In this document: positions 11,599-24,604 of the stretch, one piece after another
Position numbering within the stretch: the first letter of the stretch is position 1
Layout: the number at the start of each line of letters is the position of its first letter
Origin: Geosiphon pyriformis
Lineage: Eukaryota; Glomeromycota; Glomeromycetes; Archaeosporales; Geosiphonaceae
Direction: 5' to 3'
Assembly (NCBI GenBank): GCA_016748015.1
Contig: JAAOMT010000684.1
Span: 124,001 to 188,000 of the forward strand
DNA: 64,000 nucleotides
Position numbers and translations under genes: made by a program
Notes under the pieces: model-generated
The model's database searches: none
Told to the model about the DNA's origin: nothing
The model's input: only the letters and a program-made list of their open reading frames with translations

Positions 11599-13149
11599 AA
11601 TCAAGCTCGTTTGAGAGAATAGAAAGATAAAAAACTCATCCATTTTTGTTCATGCCCATTAAGATAAAACACATTATGATATTAAATACGCTACAAATAT
11701 GACATTTTCTTAAGATCATCAATTATTACTTAAGGTCTAAAAAAAATTCATAAAGATAATACCCAGAATATAAGACTCATTCAATATAAACTGATCCCTC
11801 ACCTTAGGTGAAAAGGAAAATCTTATTTTGACATATTATTAACGAAAGGAAATTTATTTTGAAAACAAACAACCTTTTTTAAGCTTTGTATTTTCTTTGG
11901 GATAAAAAGTGTATTTTTCATAAGCTAGTTAATAAAACCCAGCATACTGAAAAAAGAAGAGAGTCTGGTAAATGATAGAAATCATAGGCCAAGTAAAACC
12001 AAAGGGAAAATAAAAAAGAGAAACACCTTAAAGAAAAATATAACAGTCGACATATGACCACAGAATTGAAGCTAAAAACTTAAAATTTAAAATCCAGTAT
12101 TTTAAGTATTTGACAAAATTATGTATTACATTATTATGATTGGATTGATCAGTCTTTCCCTATTAAAAATAAACAACCTTTTTTTCAAACAAGATTATGT
12201 AAAATTAATCGTTTATAGGTGGCTGGAAAATTTCTTGTTTGTATTGGATCGAGACACTGTTTAGTGACAGCACGTGCATGAATGACCAAAATTGATTCTA
12301 TTGTGAAGGGTGGGGATCAATGAAATTATTACTGAATGGTGTTCCTCGCGGGGTGAAGGCTGCCAGAATTAAGCATGATCTGTTCAAAATATGCCACTAA
12401 ATTGCATTTCTTTGCCGTTAAGCAAATATATAGTGCCGGTCCGAATTACTAATTGCTAGACTTACAAATAGTAAATCTTGGAATCTCAAAATATCAATGC
12501 AAAATACATTGTTCATCATACAGAATGTCAAAGTTATTGCAAAAAAAAAAAGAATAACCAAACATTAATAATTTTCTTTCTAAAATTTTATCAAAATACA
12601 CCTAAAATCAGAACGAAATGTCTGTGGAGGACATTCATTGAAATGCTTTTGGTTTCAGCTTAAAAATCCAAACAAAGTCAGTTTTTTGAGCTTTGAATAA
12701 ATTTCAAATATAAATCTCGATCATCTAATATTATAAAGATGAAACTTGAAAATATTAAAGCAAACAAATTTGCAAATATATGTAAAGTTGATTGAGACCT
12801 TAAAATTTTAAAAAATTTCTGAAGCTTTCAATGTCAAAAAATTTACTTTGAAAAAAAATTTACTACCTTTCAAGTATTTGCTAGTATACGAAATAAAATA
12901 TGGAGAAATCATCCAGAATAGAGGAAAGCATGGTAAAAGAAAATTTCTATTTGGTTCAGCATCTCAATTAACTGAACGTGTTTGAAGAATTGAAGATCTT
13001 GTTATATGTCTATAATCTTTGAAGAAGAAAATTGCTTTCAAGTCTGAGCCCACTAGCCGTTTTAAATTAAACCTTGATCAGGCACAAAGTCCTTTGTCAT
13101 TACTCACCTCTCTAAATAAAGCACAAGGTATTATATCGTTGTCTAAATA
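11599..13149. other. Intergenic with possible HMG relic
   Basis: About 1.5 kb without an intact gene between the HMG array and the transporter. The last 250 bases hold the possible HMG C-terminal relic listed separately. Confidence 0.55.
12905..13132 (+). pseudogene. Possible relic of a fourth HMG-gene C-terminus
   Basis: One frame reads LTERV, stop, RIEDLVICL, stop, SLKKKIAF, then about 30 open codons. The spacing RV-x-x-IExL-x-x-LL resembles the conserved C-terminal element of the three HMG genes upstream (RVSILEILIKNLL, RVAILECLIESLL). No HMG box could be found in front of it. The resemblance is short and may be chance. Confidence 0.22.
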
Positions 13150-14807
13150 ATGAAAGTGGAAACATTGTATATATGTAAAAAAATTTAAAAAACCATTATT
13201 CGGTTATATTACTTAAACCTTGATCTCATTAGCTCTCACCTTTGGATGTGCATGGCTTGGTTGGACCTTGAACTCTTTTGATTTTGCAATCTTAATCTAT
13301 GCTTTACCTCATATTGCTGAAGAATTCGATATGAAACCATCAGTGATTGCTTCAAGGTAAAAGATTCTTCTCAGTTTTCTTTATCTAACAATTCAATTTA
13401 ATTCAATTCCATTCATTTTCTCATAAAATTTAACAGCATCACTATCACTTTGTTATTTCGACCGCTTGGTGGCTTAATATTTGGTATAGCTGCAGAACGA
13501 TGGGGGAGAAAATATCCCTTAATGATAAATATAATTTTATTTAGCATGCTAGAACTTGCTTCTGGCTTTGCACCTAATTTCAAAGTATTCTTTGTTTCAC
13601 GTGCCCTTTTTGGGATCGCGATGGGCGGAGAATGGGGGTTAGGTGCAACTTTGACTATGGAAAATTTACCAATAGAAACCCGAGGGTACAAATTTTTTGA
13701 TTTAGTATCAAAGGGTTTTGTATACTAACTGGTTTTAATAATACTAATAATAATATTCCTCGTCAAATTTAAAGATTTTTTTCTGGAATCTTACAGCAAG
13801 GATACCCAATTGGTAGTTTACTAGCTGCTGCACTTTATTATGCTGCGATAAATTCTCTCGGTTGGCGAGCCATGTTTTGGATCGGTTCATTCCCGGCACT
13901 TCTTGTAGTCATAATACGAATTTGGGTGCCAGAATCAGAAGTTTGGCTTCAACAACGTGATCAGCAACGGGTCAATGTGGAGAAATGGTCACAAAAAATC
14001 AAGCAGTTGATAATCAATCATTGGGGAATATTTTCTTATGGAATGCTTCTCATGGGTTCTATGAATTTTTCTCGGGGTATGTCTGCATTACAGAGTACCT
14101 CTAAAACTTTTGTGAATTAATTAATTTTTTTTTTAATTATATATAGGTGTATATGACCTATTTCCGACGTACTTGAAGATACAAATGGGATTTAATCCTA
14201 GAGAACTATTTCTTAGCTCACTGGTTACATGTGTGGGAGCTATTAGTGGTGCGCCCATATCTGGATATTTCTCCCAATACTTAGGACGTAGGCGAACCAT
14301 AATAATTCTCGTGATTCTGCAGACATGTTTTATTCCATTAATTGGATTGGCACAAAATTCTTTTGTCATTATAACCGGATATTTTTTTATCTTTTTTTTT
14401 AATCAAGTAAAAATTTTCTACTTTAGAAATTTCAAAATTTAAGTTACCAAAATTTATTTGAAAATTTATATATTTATTTTCTCAATCAATAGGGCTATTG
14501 GGGAATAATTCCAGCCTATCTTAGCGAAATAGCACCACCATCTGTACGCAATGTCTTTGTCAGTTTAACATCTCAAACCGGCATTCTATTTGGTTCTTAT
14601 ATGGCACAAGCTCATTCTCAATTGGCTGAGAAATTTCCGCTGTCCGATGGGAGACCAAATTATGCGGTAGTTCAGGCAATATCCCTCGCCATCGGTACGG
14701 TATTGGTGGTTACAATTTCTGCATTTGGAAAGGAAGCAAAAGATATCAACTTTAGACAAAACACAGAAGAGAAGGAAAATCTAGAAATAAAAGACATGAA
14801 AATCTAG
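13150..14807 (+). CDS. MFS carboxylate transporter, JEN1/SHS type
   Basis: Model: join(13150..13174,13233..13356,13437..13685,13775..14076,14147..14406,14493..14807), 424 aa, in frame throughout. The first short exon is the least certain. The protein is a multi-span permease. Residues GCAWLGWTLNSFDFAIL form the first helix, FRPLGGLIFGIAAERWGRKY is the loop 2-3 MFS signature, and GIAMGGEWGLGATLTMENLP lies in helices 4-5; all are typical of Jen1-like lactate/pyruvate proton symporters and the SHS family. FSQYLGRRRTI repeats the loop motif in the second half. The Jen1 helix-7 signature is altered (it reads SRGVYDLFPT, without the His and Gln). It lies only 161 bp upstream of an acyl-CoA synthetase on the same strand. 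It probably takes up monocarboxylates at the plasma membrane; the substrate is inferred. Confidence 0.87.
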
Positions 14808-14968
14808 ATTCTAGACTAAAAAATAATCTTATCATTGGTCACTGATCATTTGATGTTGAAAATATTTGTTTCTAAAAATACTCACCAATAATAAAAGTAC
14901 ACGTTTGCATGTTAAATATAAATAATGTTTCCATCCCAAACTACTTCATCCAACGTTAAAAATTATCC

Positions 14969-17796
14969 ATGTTTCCAATTGAGGAATTCGATTATAACAA
15001 GCAAACAGTTATTCTTCCAGGGAGCAAACAACCTGGACAAACAGGTTAAAAACTGAAAGTCCCTATCTATAAATTATTTTAAAACATGAATTGATTAACC
15101 CTTCAATTATTTTCAAAGGAATATATAGAAATGCTCTCTCACCGGATAAACTCATTAAAAAATGGCACCCTGAAATCAGCACTATGTATGAAAATTTCCA
15201 ATATGGTGAGTAAACTGAGCGCTTGCAAATTAATACAAACAAAAAAGGATAGGTATTTATAAACATTACAATTTTCGTTATCAAGCTCTTAAAAAAAGGC
15301 CAGATAATCGATGCTTAGGCCACCGTCCATTTAATCACCAAACTAAGACTTTTGAAGATTACTCATGGCAAACTTATGCTCAAGTTCATGAAAGATTTAC
15401 TCGGTTTGGTAGTGGATTATTACATATAAGCGAGCATGTCATAGGAAACCGTGGATCGACAAAATTTCATGTGGCAGTCTGGTCTCGTAATCGCCCCGAG
15501 GTAATTTTCGTTATTTTCTCGATTAATTATGAGTATCTAAAACAAGCTCTTCATTCTCTCTCTAGCACCATATTACAGATCAAGCTTTAGCCGCCTATAA
15601 TCTTGTTTCAGTACCTCTTTATGACACCGTTGGCACTGAAGATCTTGTTTATTGTCTGAATCATGCGGAAATTCCAATTATTGTTTGCTCGGCAGACCAC
15701 TTGGTAAATTTGTTGGAAGTAAAAGATCAGATTCCTGGTTTGAAAGTGATCATTTCCATGGATGACCTCGTTCAAATCTCAACATATGCGTCAAATCCAG
15801 TTTCATCATATTCAATATCAGACTCCCATAAGGCATGGGCCTCTAGCAAAGGTGTTTCCCTCTTTAACTTTGTAGAAATAGAGAATATTGGGAAGGAATA
15901 TCCGCGGGAACACATTCCACCAAGGCCGCAAGATCTCTTTCTCATCATGTACACTTCAGGCACAACCGGAACATCAAAAGGAGTCATGATGACTCACGAA
16001 AACATAAATTCTGCATTGTCTGGCATTGCTGCCAATCTACCTTACTCTGACCTTCAAATTATAATATCTTATTTGCCACTTGCTCATATTTTTGGTCGTC
16101 AAGTTGAAGCGATTGTTATTCAAGCATGTGGTGCTATTGGTTATTATCATGGCGACCCTTTAAGCCTTCTTGAAGATGCGCAGTTGTTGAAACCTACTCT
16201 TTTTGCCTCTGTCCCTCGTTTTTGGAATGCACTTTACTCTGCTATTGCACCAATTACCTTTGACGCTAAAGGCTTCAAGGGTGCACTTGCACGCCGTGGT
16301 ATTGCAGTAAAACTAAGCAATCTTGAACAATATGGGACCATAACCCACCCACTTTGGGATCGTCTGATGTTTAATAAGATTAAAGGACTTCTTGGTGGTA
16401 ATGTAAAACTAATAATAACAGCCGCAGCTCCAATTGGACGAGATATAATTCAGTTTCTCAGAATTGCTTTTGGTGCGGTGGTACTTGAAGGTAATTCAAG
16501 GGAAAACCTCTAAACTTTTGATTGATCCTCATGTTAAATGATTTCAATTCATGTTAATTAGCATATGGCCAAACTGAGACGCACGGTGGTTCATGCATCC
16601 AAGGTTTGTTACCAAACCTTTTACATTTAAATATATAATATATGAAATTAATCATGATTTTTGAAAAGTTTATGGTGACATGTTACCGGGAAATGTGGGA
16701 ATCCCCTATGTGAGGTAATGAAATTTGGATCTCCTTTATGTTGTAAATTCTTTCACCTTGCTTATGAGTTAGGTTATTATTAAAGTTCAGAGATAAAGCT
16801 TGTTGATATCCCATCAATGGGATATACAAGTGAAGATAAACCTTACCCTCGGGGAGAAGTGTGTGTCCGTGGCCACACCCTGATGACAGGCTATTTCAAG
16901 GACGAAGAAAAAACTCGTGAGACAATCGATCAAGTAAATCAGCGTTTATTCGACGTTAACTGAGCCGTGAAATTTTGAAAGTGGATTAACTTTTATTCCT
17001 TTGACTATAAAAAGGAAGGTTGGCTGCATAGTGGTGACGTTGGGCATATTGACGAACGAGGATGTTTAGTTATCTTTGATCGTGTCAAAAATATCTTTAA
17101 ATTATCACAGGGCGAATATATTGCCCCTGAGAAGGTATAAAAATAGAGATAATTGGGTTTGATTGTTTTTTTTGAAGGTCAATTTAATTGAATCTCTTTA
17201 TATTCAGATTGAACAAGTTTACCTTAGGCTTCCCATTATTGCACAACTGTACGTCCATGGTGACTCATTACAATCCGAATTAGTGGGCATACTTGTTCCT
17301 AATCCCGATAACTTTGTGCCCTGGGCCAACAAGGAAATTATTGGTGAGTATAATTTTCAAACGCTTGTAAAAGATAAAAGAGTACAAAAGGCTTTATTGG
17401 AAAAAATGAATCAAATTGGACGGCAGAGTGGATTAAGAGGGTAAGCATATAATTGTGCAAGTTATTCTTGAGGTCAAAGGATCAAAAAACTTGTTCCTCT
17501 AATGATTTGTTTCTTTCAAATAGGTATGAGCTGGTGAAAAAGATTTTTATTGAGATTGAACCATTTTCAATCGAGAATGGCTTGTTAACTCCTACGTAAG
17601 GCCCTCTCCTATTAATACAAAGCTTTGCAGGTTCCAGTGCTTCACATTTCTCATCAAAAAAAACATTCTCGTTTCTAGGTTAAAAGTGAAACGTCAAGTT
17701 GCCGAAAAAAAATACAGGACACATATTGATAAAATGTATAAAAATAAAGAAATTTTATCATTATCAAGTCCGTCTCTCAATCTCGCAAAGTTATAG
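14969..17796 (+). CDS. Long-chain acyl-CoA synthetase, probably peroxisomal
   Basis: Model: join(14969..15044,15119..15205,15286..15500,15566..16490,16562..16603,16669..16714,16786..16933,17015..17134,17208..17440,17524..17595,17679..17796), 693 aa, the usual size for the ACSL/Faa family. It activates fatty acids with ATP and CoA. The P-loop [11 protein letters not shown] is at residues 255-265, the AMP-binding AYGQTE at 435-440, and the fatty-acyl-CoA signature GWLHSGDVG begins at 515. The N-terminal [16 protein letters not shown] matches peroxisomal Faa2/LACS6-7-like proteins, and the last three residues, AKL, form a type 1 peroxisomal targeting signal. All eleven exons join in phase with GT-AG introns. 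A role in feeding fatty acids to beta-oxidation or lipid remodelling is inferred. Confidence 0.95.
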
Positions 17797-19110
17797 TGCA
17801 ATAAGATTTTGTGGCGAAAGTTAAACTCGAAATAAAATGCTATTTAATCTTTTATTTTGTTCGTTGTCATGACCACTTAAGCTCTGACAGTAAATTTCAA
17901 TAGCTTAGTGTGAAATTTACAATAATTCATCGAATTTAAACTTGACCTCATGAAAAAAACTTGAATAGGTACTGCTGGAATTATAAAATCTTAATTTTCA
18001 ATATGTAATAGTTTTGATTCAAATATTGAAATCAAAAAGTCTTCAAAAAAATCAAATTTGCATATCATGTTACCAATTTTTATTAAAGCTATTAAAAATA
18101 GTCCTAGCCCTTCTCCTTCAATACATTTATTATTTGGGAAGAATCAAAAGTTCATGCTCTTCCGAAGCTTTCAGTCTAATTGGCTGAAAGTAGTCTTGTG
18201 GATCCCAAAAATGGGGAAGTTCCCTCACCAAACATTGATCACTATGCATGATTATTGGACCAAAAATAATTAAAATTCAAAAAATATTTCGACCTTTCGA
18301 TTTTCAACATTTGTTGATGCCTTTCAGAAGACATCTATTGGCTGTTTCCAATTTGTTTTTCTTATCGCATCAAATTTAAAATCACGTTTATTTTTCGTGA
18401 TATCAAGAATAGGTCGCTTTTTTTCGATTCTCGAAACATTGTAATTTTTCAAGTTTACATCTTGAAAGCAAATTTAATTCCCAAGTTCGAGATCTGTATC
18501 ATGAAAACACTGGGTTTCCTTTCTTTAACCTTTTAGTGAATTTTTTATATATTCTCGGAAATTTAAATCTTTAGGGTATTATGTTTGAAGGGAAAAACTC
18601 CTATACCCTATTTGTATTACAGTTCTTATCTCCTTTTCAGGTAAATTTGAATAATCTAGGGAGAGTTCCTTGTTGCTATTTATCTCTTAGGTCACTGATG
18701 CTCCTGCATATGCATGATTGTAGATTAATTCTTGATGATTAACATCCTTAATAGGATCACAGGTATACGGGTGTTGGCAATTTTGGATAAAAGCCTGTTG
18801 AAATTTGGTCAAGGATTAATCGTATTTAATTTACGTAGAAGTATTTATTTTTATTTATTTCTGCTTTTTTTCCATGCGGTTTTGATAAGGAAACAAAAAC
18901 TTAAAGGTTTCTATATATAGGAATAATAGTGAAGAGATTGTCTATTGTCGTCTATGTGTACGCTCTTGCTAATTCTGACAAAATAATATAAAATAAACTT
19001 TAAATTCATTAAGAAAAAAACAAATTATGATTATTGAATTCTGACAATCTACAAATTCATATATCTAGCTTTGGCATATTCAATCACCAATTAGTTTAGA
19101 TTATGATCAT
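17797..19110. other. Intergenic between convergent genes
   Basis: Non-coding sequence between the convergent acyl-CoA synthetase and dienelactone hydrolase genes. The short ORFs at 18058 and 18732 have no family resemblance and no splice context. Nothing else was recognised. Confidence 0.6.
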
Positions 19111-20030
19111 TTAACTGTATCTCACCCCAATATTTTGCTGGAAAAAATTCGACGTTATCTGAATGACCTCATCGACTCTTTTTGCAATCAGTTGTTTTGA
19201 AAAATCACCTTGTGAGCTGGCGAAACCATGAGGCATGTCTTCGAACCTTTTATGGATTATCTGATGACCAAATGGCTCTTTTCTTAGATACTCTGTGAAT
19301 GGCCTCTAATCAAAGAAGAAAATTTCAGAAATAAAAGGGAAATTAGGGATATTTTTCATATAGTAAAAAGTAACAATAAGATAGGGCTCTCTCACACTTA
19401 CAAAGTCTGGCTCGTCTTTTGAGAGAAGAATTGCTATAGGACATTGAACCCCGATTGCATCATCATCATTTACTAATACAGGATGTATCATTACAGAAGC
19501 TGTGAACGCGTCTTCATAAGATGCTAATACCGCCAATTTACCACCCCAACAAAGACCAAGAATTCCAAAATTTTCTGCTCCATCGTTCCTCAATTCAGCT
19601 ACAACATTTTGAATGTCATCTAAAACATTCTCCCATGGGATATTTTTATTCATCCAATCTATAAATGCCTGTATTCTATACAATAGAAGTAGTAACCTAA
19701 AATTATCATTTTTTCGAGAAGAAACTCAAAAAAAATGAAGGCATATTAAAATATAAATTACCCTTCAGCCCTTAACCGTTCGATACCCCACCAATTACCA
19801 CGAAAGAAATCAGGCATTACTACACGATAGCCTTGGGCAGCAAGTAGATCACATATCTGTTCCAAATTTGGATGAAACCCAACAAATTCGTAAGCACAAA
19901 TTATGGCCTTTTTTGAATTTCTCGACCCGCTGTCATATGCTGTCATATTTGCAATTTCTATATATGAACCAACTGCTTCATAATCGCTTTGCACGGATGG
20001 AATTGATCTACCAACTGCCACAGGAGACAT
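19111..20030 (-). CDS. Dienelactone hydrolase family protein
   Basis: Model: complement(join(19111..19305,19402..19675,19762..20030)), 245 aa, the usual length for DLH-type alpha/beta hydrolases. The nucleophile elbow is GLCWGG with Cys132; the likely acid is Asp177 in SKDEPD, and the base is His207 in MPHGF. The early YEFVGFHPN segment corresponds to the DLH strand carrying the conserved Glu. Exon junctions are phase-consistent (GTAATT and GTAAGT donors). I chose the ATG at 20030 (MSPVAVG); an in-frame ATG exists 28 codons upstream, but its extension is low in complexity. It is a soluble, probably cytosolic hydrolase; in fungi such proteins often act on uncharacterised lactones or esters. 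The substrate is unknown. Confidence 0.9.
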
Positions 20031-23000
20031 TATGAGAAAAAAATATTGTTCATGTATAAAATTAGAAGTTGAAAAATCAATACTTTTAAAGACAATTCTT
20101 CTCTTTTTATACAACTAATCTGATAGAATTTAGTCAACAAACAAAAATTTACAATTGGACCTCTCATGATCGATCGCAGGCATTGTTAACTAATGTGACG
20201 TCATTAAAACATCTAAGTAGTTCTCTTTATGGTTAATTATTAACCCTAAAGAGATCCATTAAAAGAGATCTGGATCACAATTTTTGTTATCTTCAAATGA
20301 ATTTTGCGATTTGGATAATTTTCTTTTAATCGAGAAATTAAGTTCAGAGGCTTAATAGAAAACATATCATAAAGAATCTAAAATCGCATGATTAAAATTT
20401 ATGAAAATATGTGACCTGAAAATAAAAATCATGAGATTCATTGTTTTTAGGATCGTTTATTAAATTGTTATTTAGTAGTTTCTCTACAACGAGATATTTT
20501 AAACCTTTCTCAGATTGGGCTCTCAACTTGATGGTATCTTTTTATTTTTAACGAGTTTGACATATTTCAAGGTAAAATTCCTTAAATAATAAACATATGA
20601 ATAGAAGAATCGATAGATTATGTTCATGGTTTATTTACATTAATTGAATCGTATCGAGAAATTAAAAGAACTTATGCAATTCTAAGTCAAATTAAATTGA
20701 TCTCAAATTATTGGCATAATATATGCTATGATGACATCGGGTAATTATTTTACATATTTATTTTTGTGTAGCAAGACTTATTATGACAATATATCTAAAA
20801 TATCTTGAAGTGCACTATTAATGCTGAGTAGACGTTCAAATTTTTTCTTTTACCTTTAAGCGTCATTGTTAAAAACATTCCGAAAGATTCAATTTAGCAA
20901 AACGTGTCATTTGAAAATGTGCTTAGAAATTAAGTAAGACAATAGAACAAAAAATTGGTCCAGACCACAAAATTAAGCGATCAAAAGATCTTTTAAATTT
21001 AATATGTCAATGACTATTATGTAAGTATTAATAAAGGAGATAAATAAGCCGGAAGTCTGGAAAAATCTGAGGACGTCAAAAAAAACTCGGTACAAATATG
21101 ATAAAAAGATCTAATTTTGTTTCTTTAAGCTCTCGCACACTTTTCGGTTAATGAAGTTACCAATTAATCCCAAGAGCAACGTCAGCCTAACACATATAGA
21201 AAACATACTTATAAGCAACCAAACAATGCCTTCATGATAAATGCTAACCCTAATCAGTTGTTGGGATAACATAAACTCCTTAATAAACAATGAAATCTAT
21301 AAAAAGTCACAAAAGTGTTTAGTTGTCATGGATCCAAATAGAATATTAGACAAGCGGATTTCTAATGATTCACATGAATTCATATTGACTAAAATGAAAT
21401 TATGCAATCTCTTACTTACGCTAATGAATAGAACAGACTCAAGTCCTTCGCGGAAAACGAAAACAAAATAAAAAATAAACAATGCTGTTTTTTTTTGTTT
21501 TTCCATGGCAGATCTCAATTTGCTTTCCTAATGACAATCATAGCAATCAAAGTGAACATTCCCTTGGAAGGGGAGATTGATAAATATTCTGAAGAAGGAA
21601 AAAGTGCCGAAAAAGGAAGGCATCAGTCTTTCGTATTATTAGACTGGGTTTGGGATCAAGAACCCCGATTCATTAGGTTTTTGAATTTTATAGGGTTTAA
21701 TGATGGCGTAAAAAAAATATAAAGATTGCGCCAACGAAAATAGCAAAATAGTTTAAGCTAAATTTTCGGCCCAGATTTATTTTTTTAAAATTTATCACAA
21801 AGCATCGTTATTCAGGTACAAAAGGGAAATTAAAATCACAGAAAATAATGAGGCACTCACTGTGGGATATTAATTAAAAACAAACTGGGAGAAGGTAAGA
21901 AAATGCGATTCGACTTTCCCTCGAAAAATTTTTGAACTAGACACGCTTGATTGTCAAACAATGGTCTCCATTTAAGGCAAAATAAACAATTCAATGATCT
22001 TTTTACATGAATTGAAAAAAGTTTGTTAAATATTAATGAAAAACAAATGCTGTCATCTGCAAAAGAAAAAAGATTGGTTAATTGAAATAATTTTCTTGGT
22101 ATTTCTTATAGAAGGTGGAATTTTTTTCTAATAATTCAAGTCTCAAAGAAAATCCTGTTCATTCATAAATTCTTCTTTAAACTGAAATTTTTTTTAAAAA
22201 GAAATCGTTTATTTAGCGCAAGAATTTCTACCAGCTTACCCTCTAATTTTTTTTAATGTAAAAATGAATTAGGAAATGTTCAACTTTTTTTGAAAAGTTT
22301 TTATTGCTAAATTAGTATTGTAAAGAAACAGACTTCACCTTTCTTCTTACAAGTTTCGATCCTCAGGATGCTTCAGGTTGCCATCAAAAACTGATACCAT
22401 GTTTTTCTTTTACTGAGGCGCTTTTAATGTTGTTTGCATATCAGCAATAAATATTGATAAATTTATAATTCCTTTGGAAAGTTATTTGATTTAACGAAAA
22501 GCAGTAAGACGTATGGGATGCTAGCAATATTAACTTTCGAGTTTTTTGCTTTTCAAGGTAGTATTTTTTTTCAATTTTATAAATTTCTGCTTAAAAGAGA
22601 AGATTATAACCTTAAGATCTAATGATTAAATTTTCTTTGTTTCGTTCTAGATTTTAAACGTTATGATGCATATTTTAATTAGTAGTACTCGAGATTAAGG
22701 GGCTTTTCAAAGCTTAATTTGCAAAAGAGAAAGGTTTAAAATTTGCTCATACTTTTATGTGTAATGACAATAGAAACTAAAAATGAAAAACCTTATTTCT
22801 ATTTTAAATTCTGAATATTTTTTATGTTTTAAATTCTTAATCACATGAATATATAAATACAACTATTAAAACTAAATTTAAACTGTGCTATGTTAAAAAT
22901 CAATATTCTTCAACAGCAAAATAGTTTTTGACATAAAGAGCTGGATGGATCATTCACCTCCGTAAAAGTAAAATATCGGTCAGAAAATGAATTATAATAT

Positions 23001-24604
23001 TCTTTAGCAGCATTTACTTTGGCAAGAATTTCCAACAATCAATTTTAATATAAACTTTATTAGCTTTAGCCTTAGCAAATTTTAACAGCTGGCCAAAATA
23101 TAAAACAAACCAGCTCATTTATGTATTAGATGTGAAATTTACAGCCATTTTGCTAAGAACTAATATTTATAAACAATTACCACTTAACAATGTGAAATGA
23201 ATTTTGTACCACATGATTAATAACAATTCTTCTCGAAAACATAAACATATAAACAATATTTTATATCATTCAATCAAAAATGAAACAACTTTTTTTAAAC
23301 AAACTCAATTAAAACTTTATAGAGGTGTAATTTTTATGCTTCTCAAAATGACTTTTTAGATTCTTTTATTTTTAAATTTGTGTTTAAAATTTATAATTTT
23401 CATATTTATTATTTAAATGACTGATTTTTTTGTGTTAATTTATTAATTTGTTTGTCTTATTTATGTATTCTTGTGTATTTTATTAAAATATAAAATTAAA
23501 AATATATTATAAATTAAAACATAACTTTGATAATAATAAAATAATATTGCAACATAATCTACAAATATTTGTGGCTTATTTTTCTTTTATTTTTAAAATT
23601 TTACAATTAAATTATTTAATTGTTTATTTTAAGATGTTTTGTTGAATATGAAAGCTTTTTTAGTAAATTAATTTTTAAAATTTAATAATATTAAAATTTG
23701 ATTATAATTATTTTAATATTGATTTTAAAAATATTGATAATTTTTGGCTCTTTTAAGTATAAATGAAAATAATAACTTTTATTGATTTTTTTAATATAAA
23801 GCAAGGATAATCATAGAATTAAGAAAGCTTTGTTTAATTTATAATTTGTCATTGGAGCTTTTTATTGGAAGAGAGCCAAGCAATCATGGAACATTAAGAA
23901 GAGATTAAATTTTGAGTTATTGTTAATTGCTAATGAGCAAACGTTACGGAAGAGCTATATCCAAAATTTTTGTTACCTTCTTGCGTACTAATTCTCTCCA
24001 ATGATATTCTTGAAGGATCCAAGAAAATCAAATTTAAGGTCTAAAGCTTAAATTCTTAAAAAGCTTTCCCATTGGTTTTTTTCTCCTCGTCAACTTGCCC
24101 ATTATAAATTTCAACAATTTGTGAATTAATTATACTTTTCACAGATTTTAATTTAGTTTATCGATCTGTTTTCTAAAGTCCTTGAATTACCTGCTCAAGT
24201 CTAGTTTAAACAAGCTTTTTTCAAGATTCCACAAGATAACACTGAGCTCTTTCCAAGAGACATATTTGGCTTCCTGAAAATACAAGTCGTCAAAATAAGT
24301 AGTACGAGTGATCTTAAAATTCAACACGCATGAGGTATTAAAACGTAATTGGATTTGAATCTATCCGATATATACATATAGTGAACTACTAAAAGAGTTT
24401 TTGGCATGCCGAGAGATATGGTGAGCAATGCAGTTCATATTAAGGTTCCTTATCTGTGGTGTTGGCCATAGTTCCAGATTATTAGATTTAAACCTAACCT
24501 TTTTTATAGTTTAAAACATTCGAATGGCATATCTAGGGAAGCATACATTTCAGAGATTGACTTTACCTCACACTTAACAGCTCCAAAAAGTCGCAAATTA
24601 AAGA
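20031..24604. other. 4.6 kb gene-poor AT-rich region
   Basis: No intact gene was recognised. The ORFs at 21241-21471 and 21495-21722 (76 and 75 codons) have plausible composition but no family match, and may be pieces of a decayed gene. The part from about 22.8 to 23.9 kb is almost pure A/T. Confidence 0.55.

Noticed and set aside
12290-12400. GC-richer stretch considered as a tRNA or small RNA gene
   Set aside because: No cloverleaf, no A or B box and no terminator-like run could be fitted.
13413-13691. Minus-strand ORF of 92 codons
   Set aside because: Lies wholly inside exon 3 of the carboxylate transporter on the other strand; no independent signal.
21241-21722. Neighbouring ORFs of 76 and 75 codons
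   Set aside because: Composition is plausible, but no family, splice sites or shared domain could be found; not enough to call a gene.
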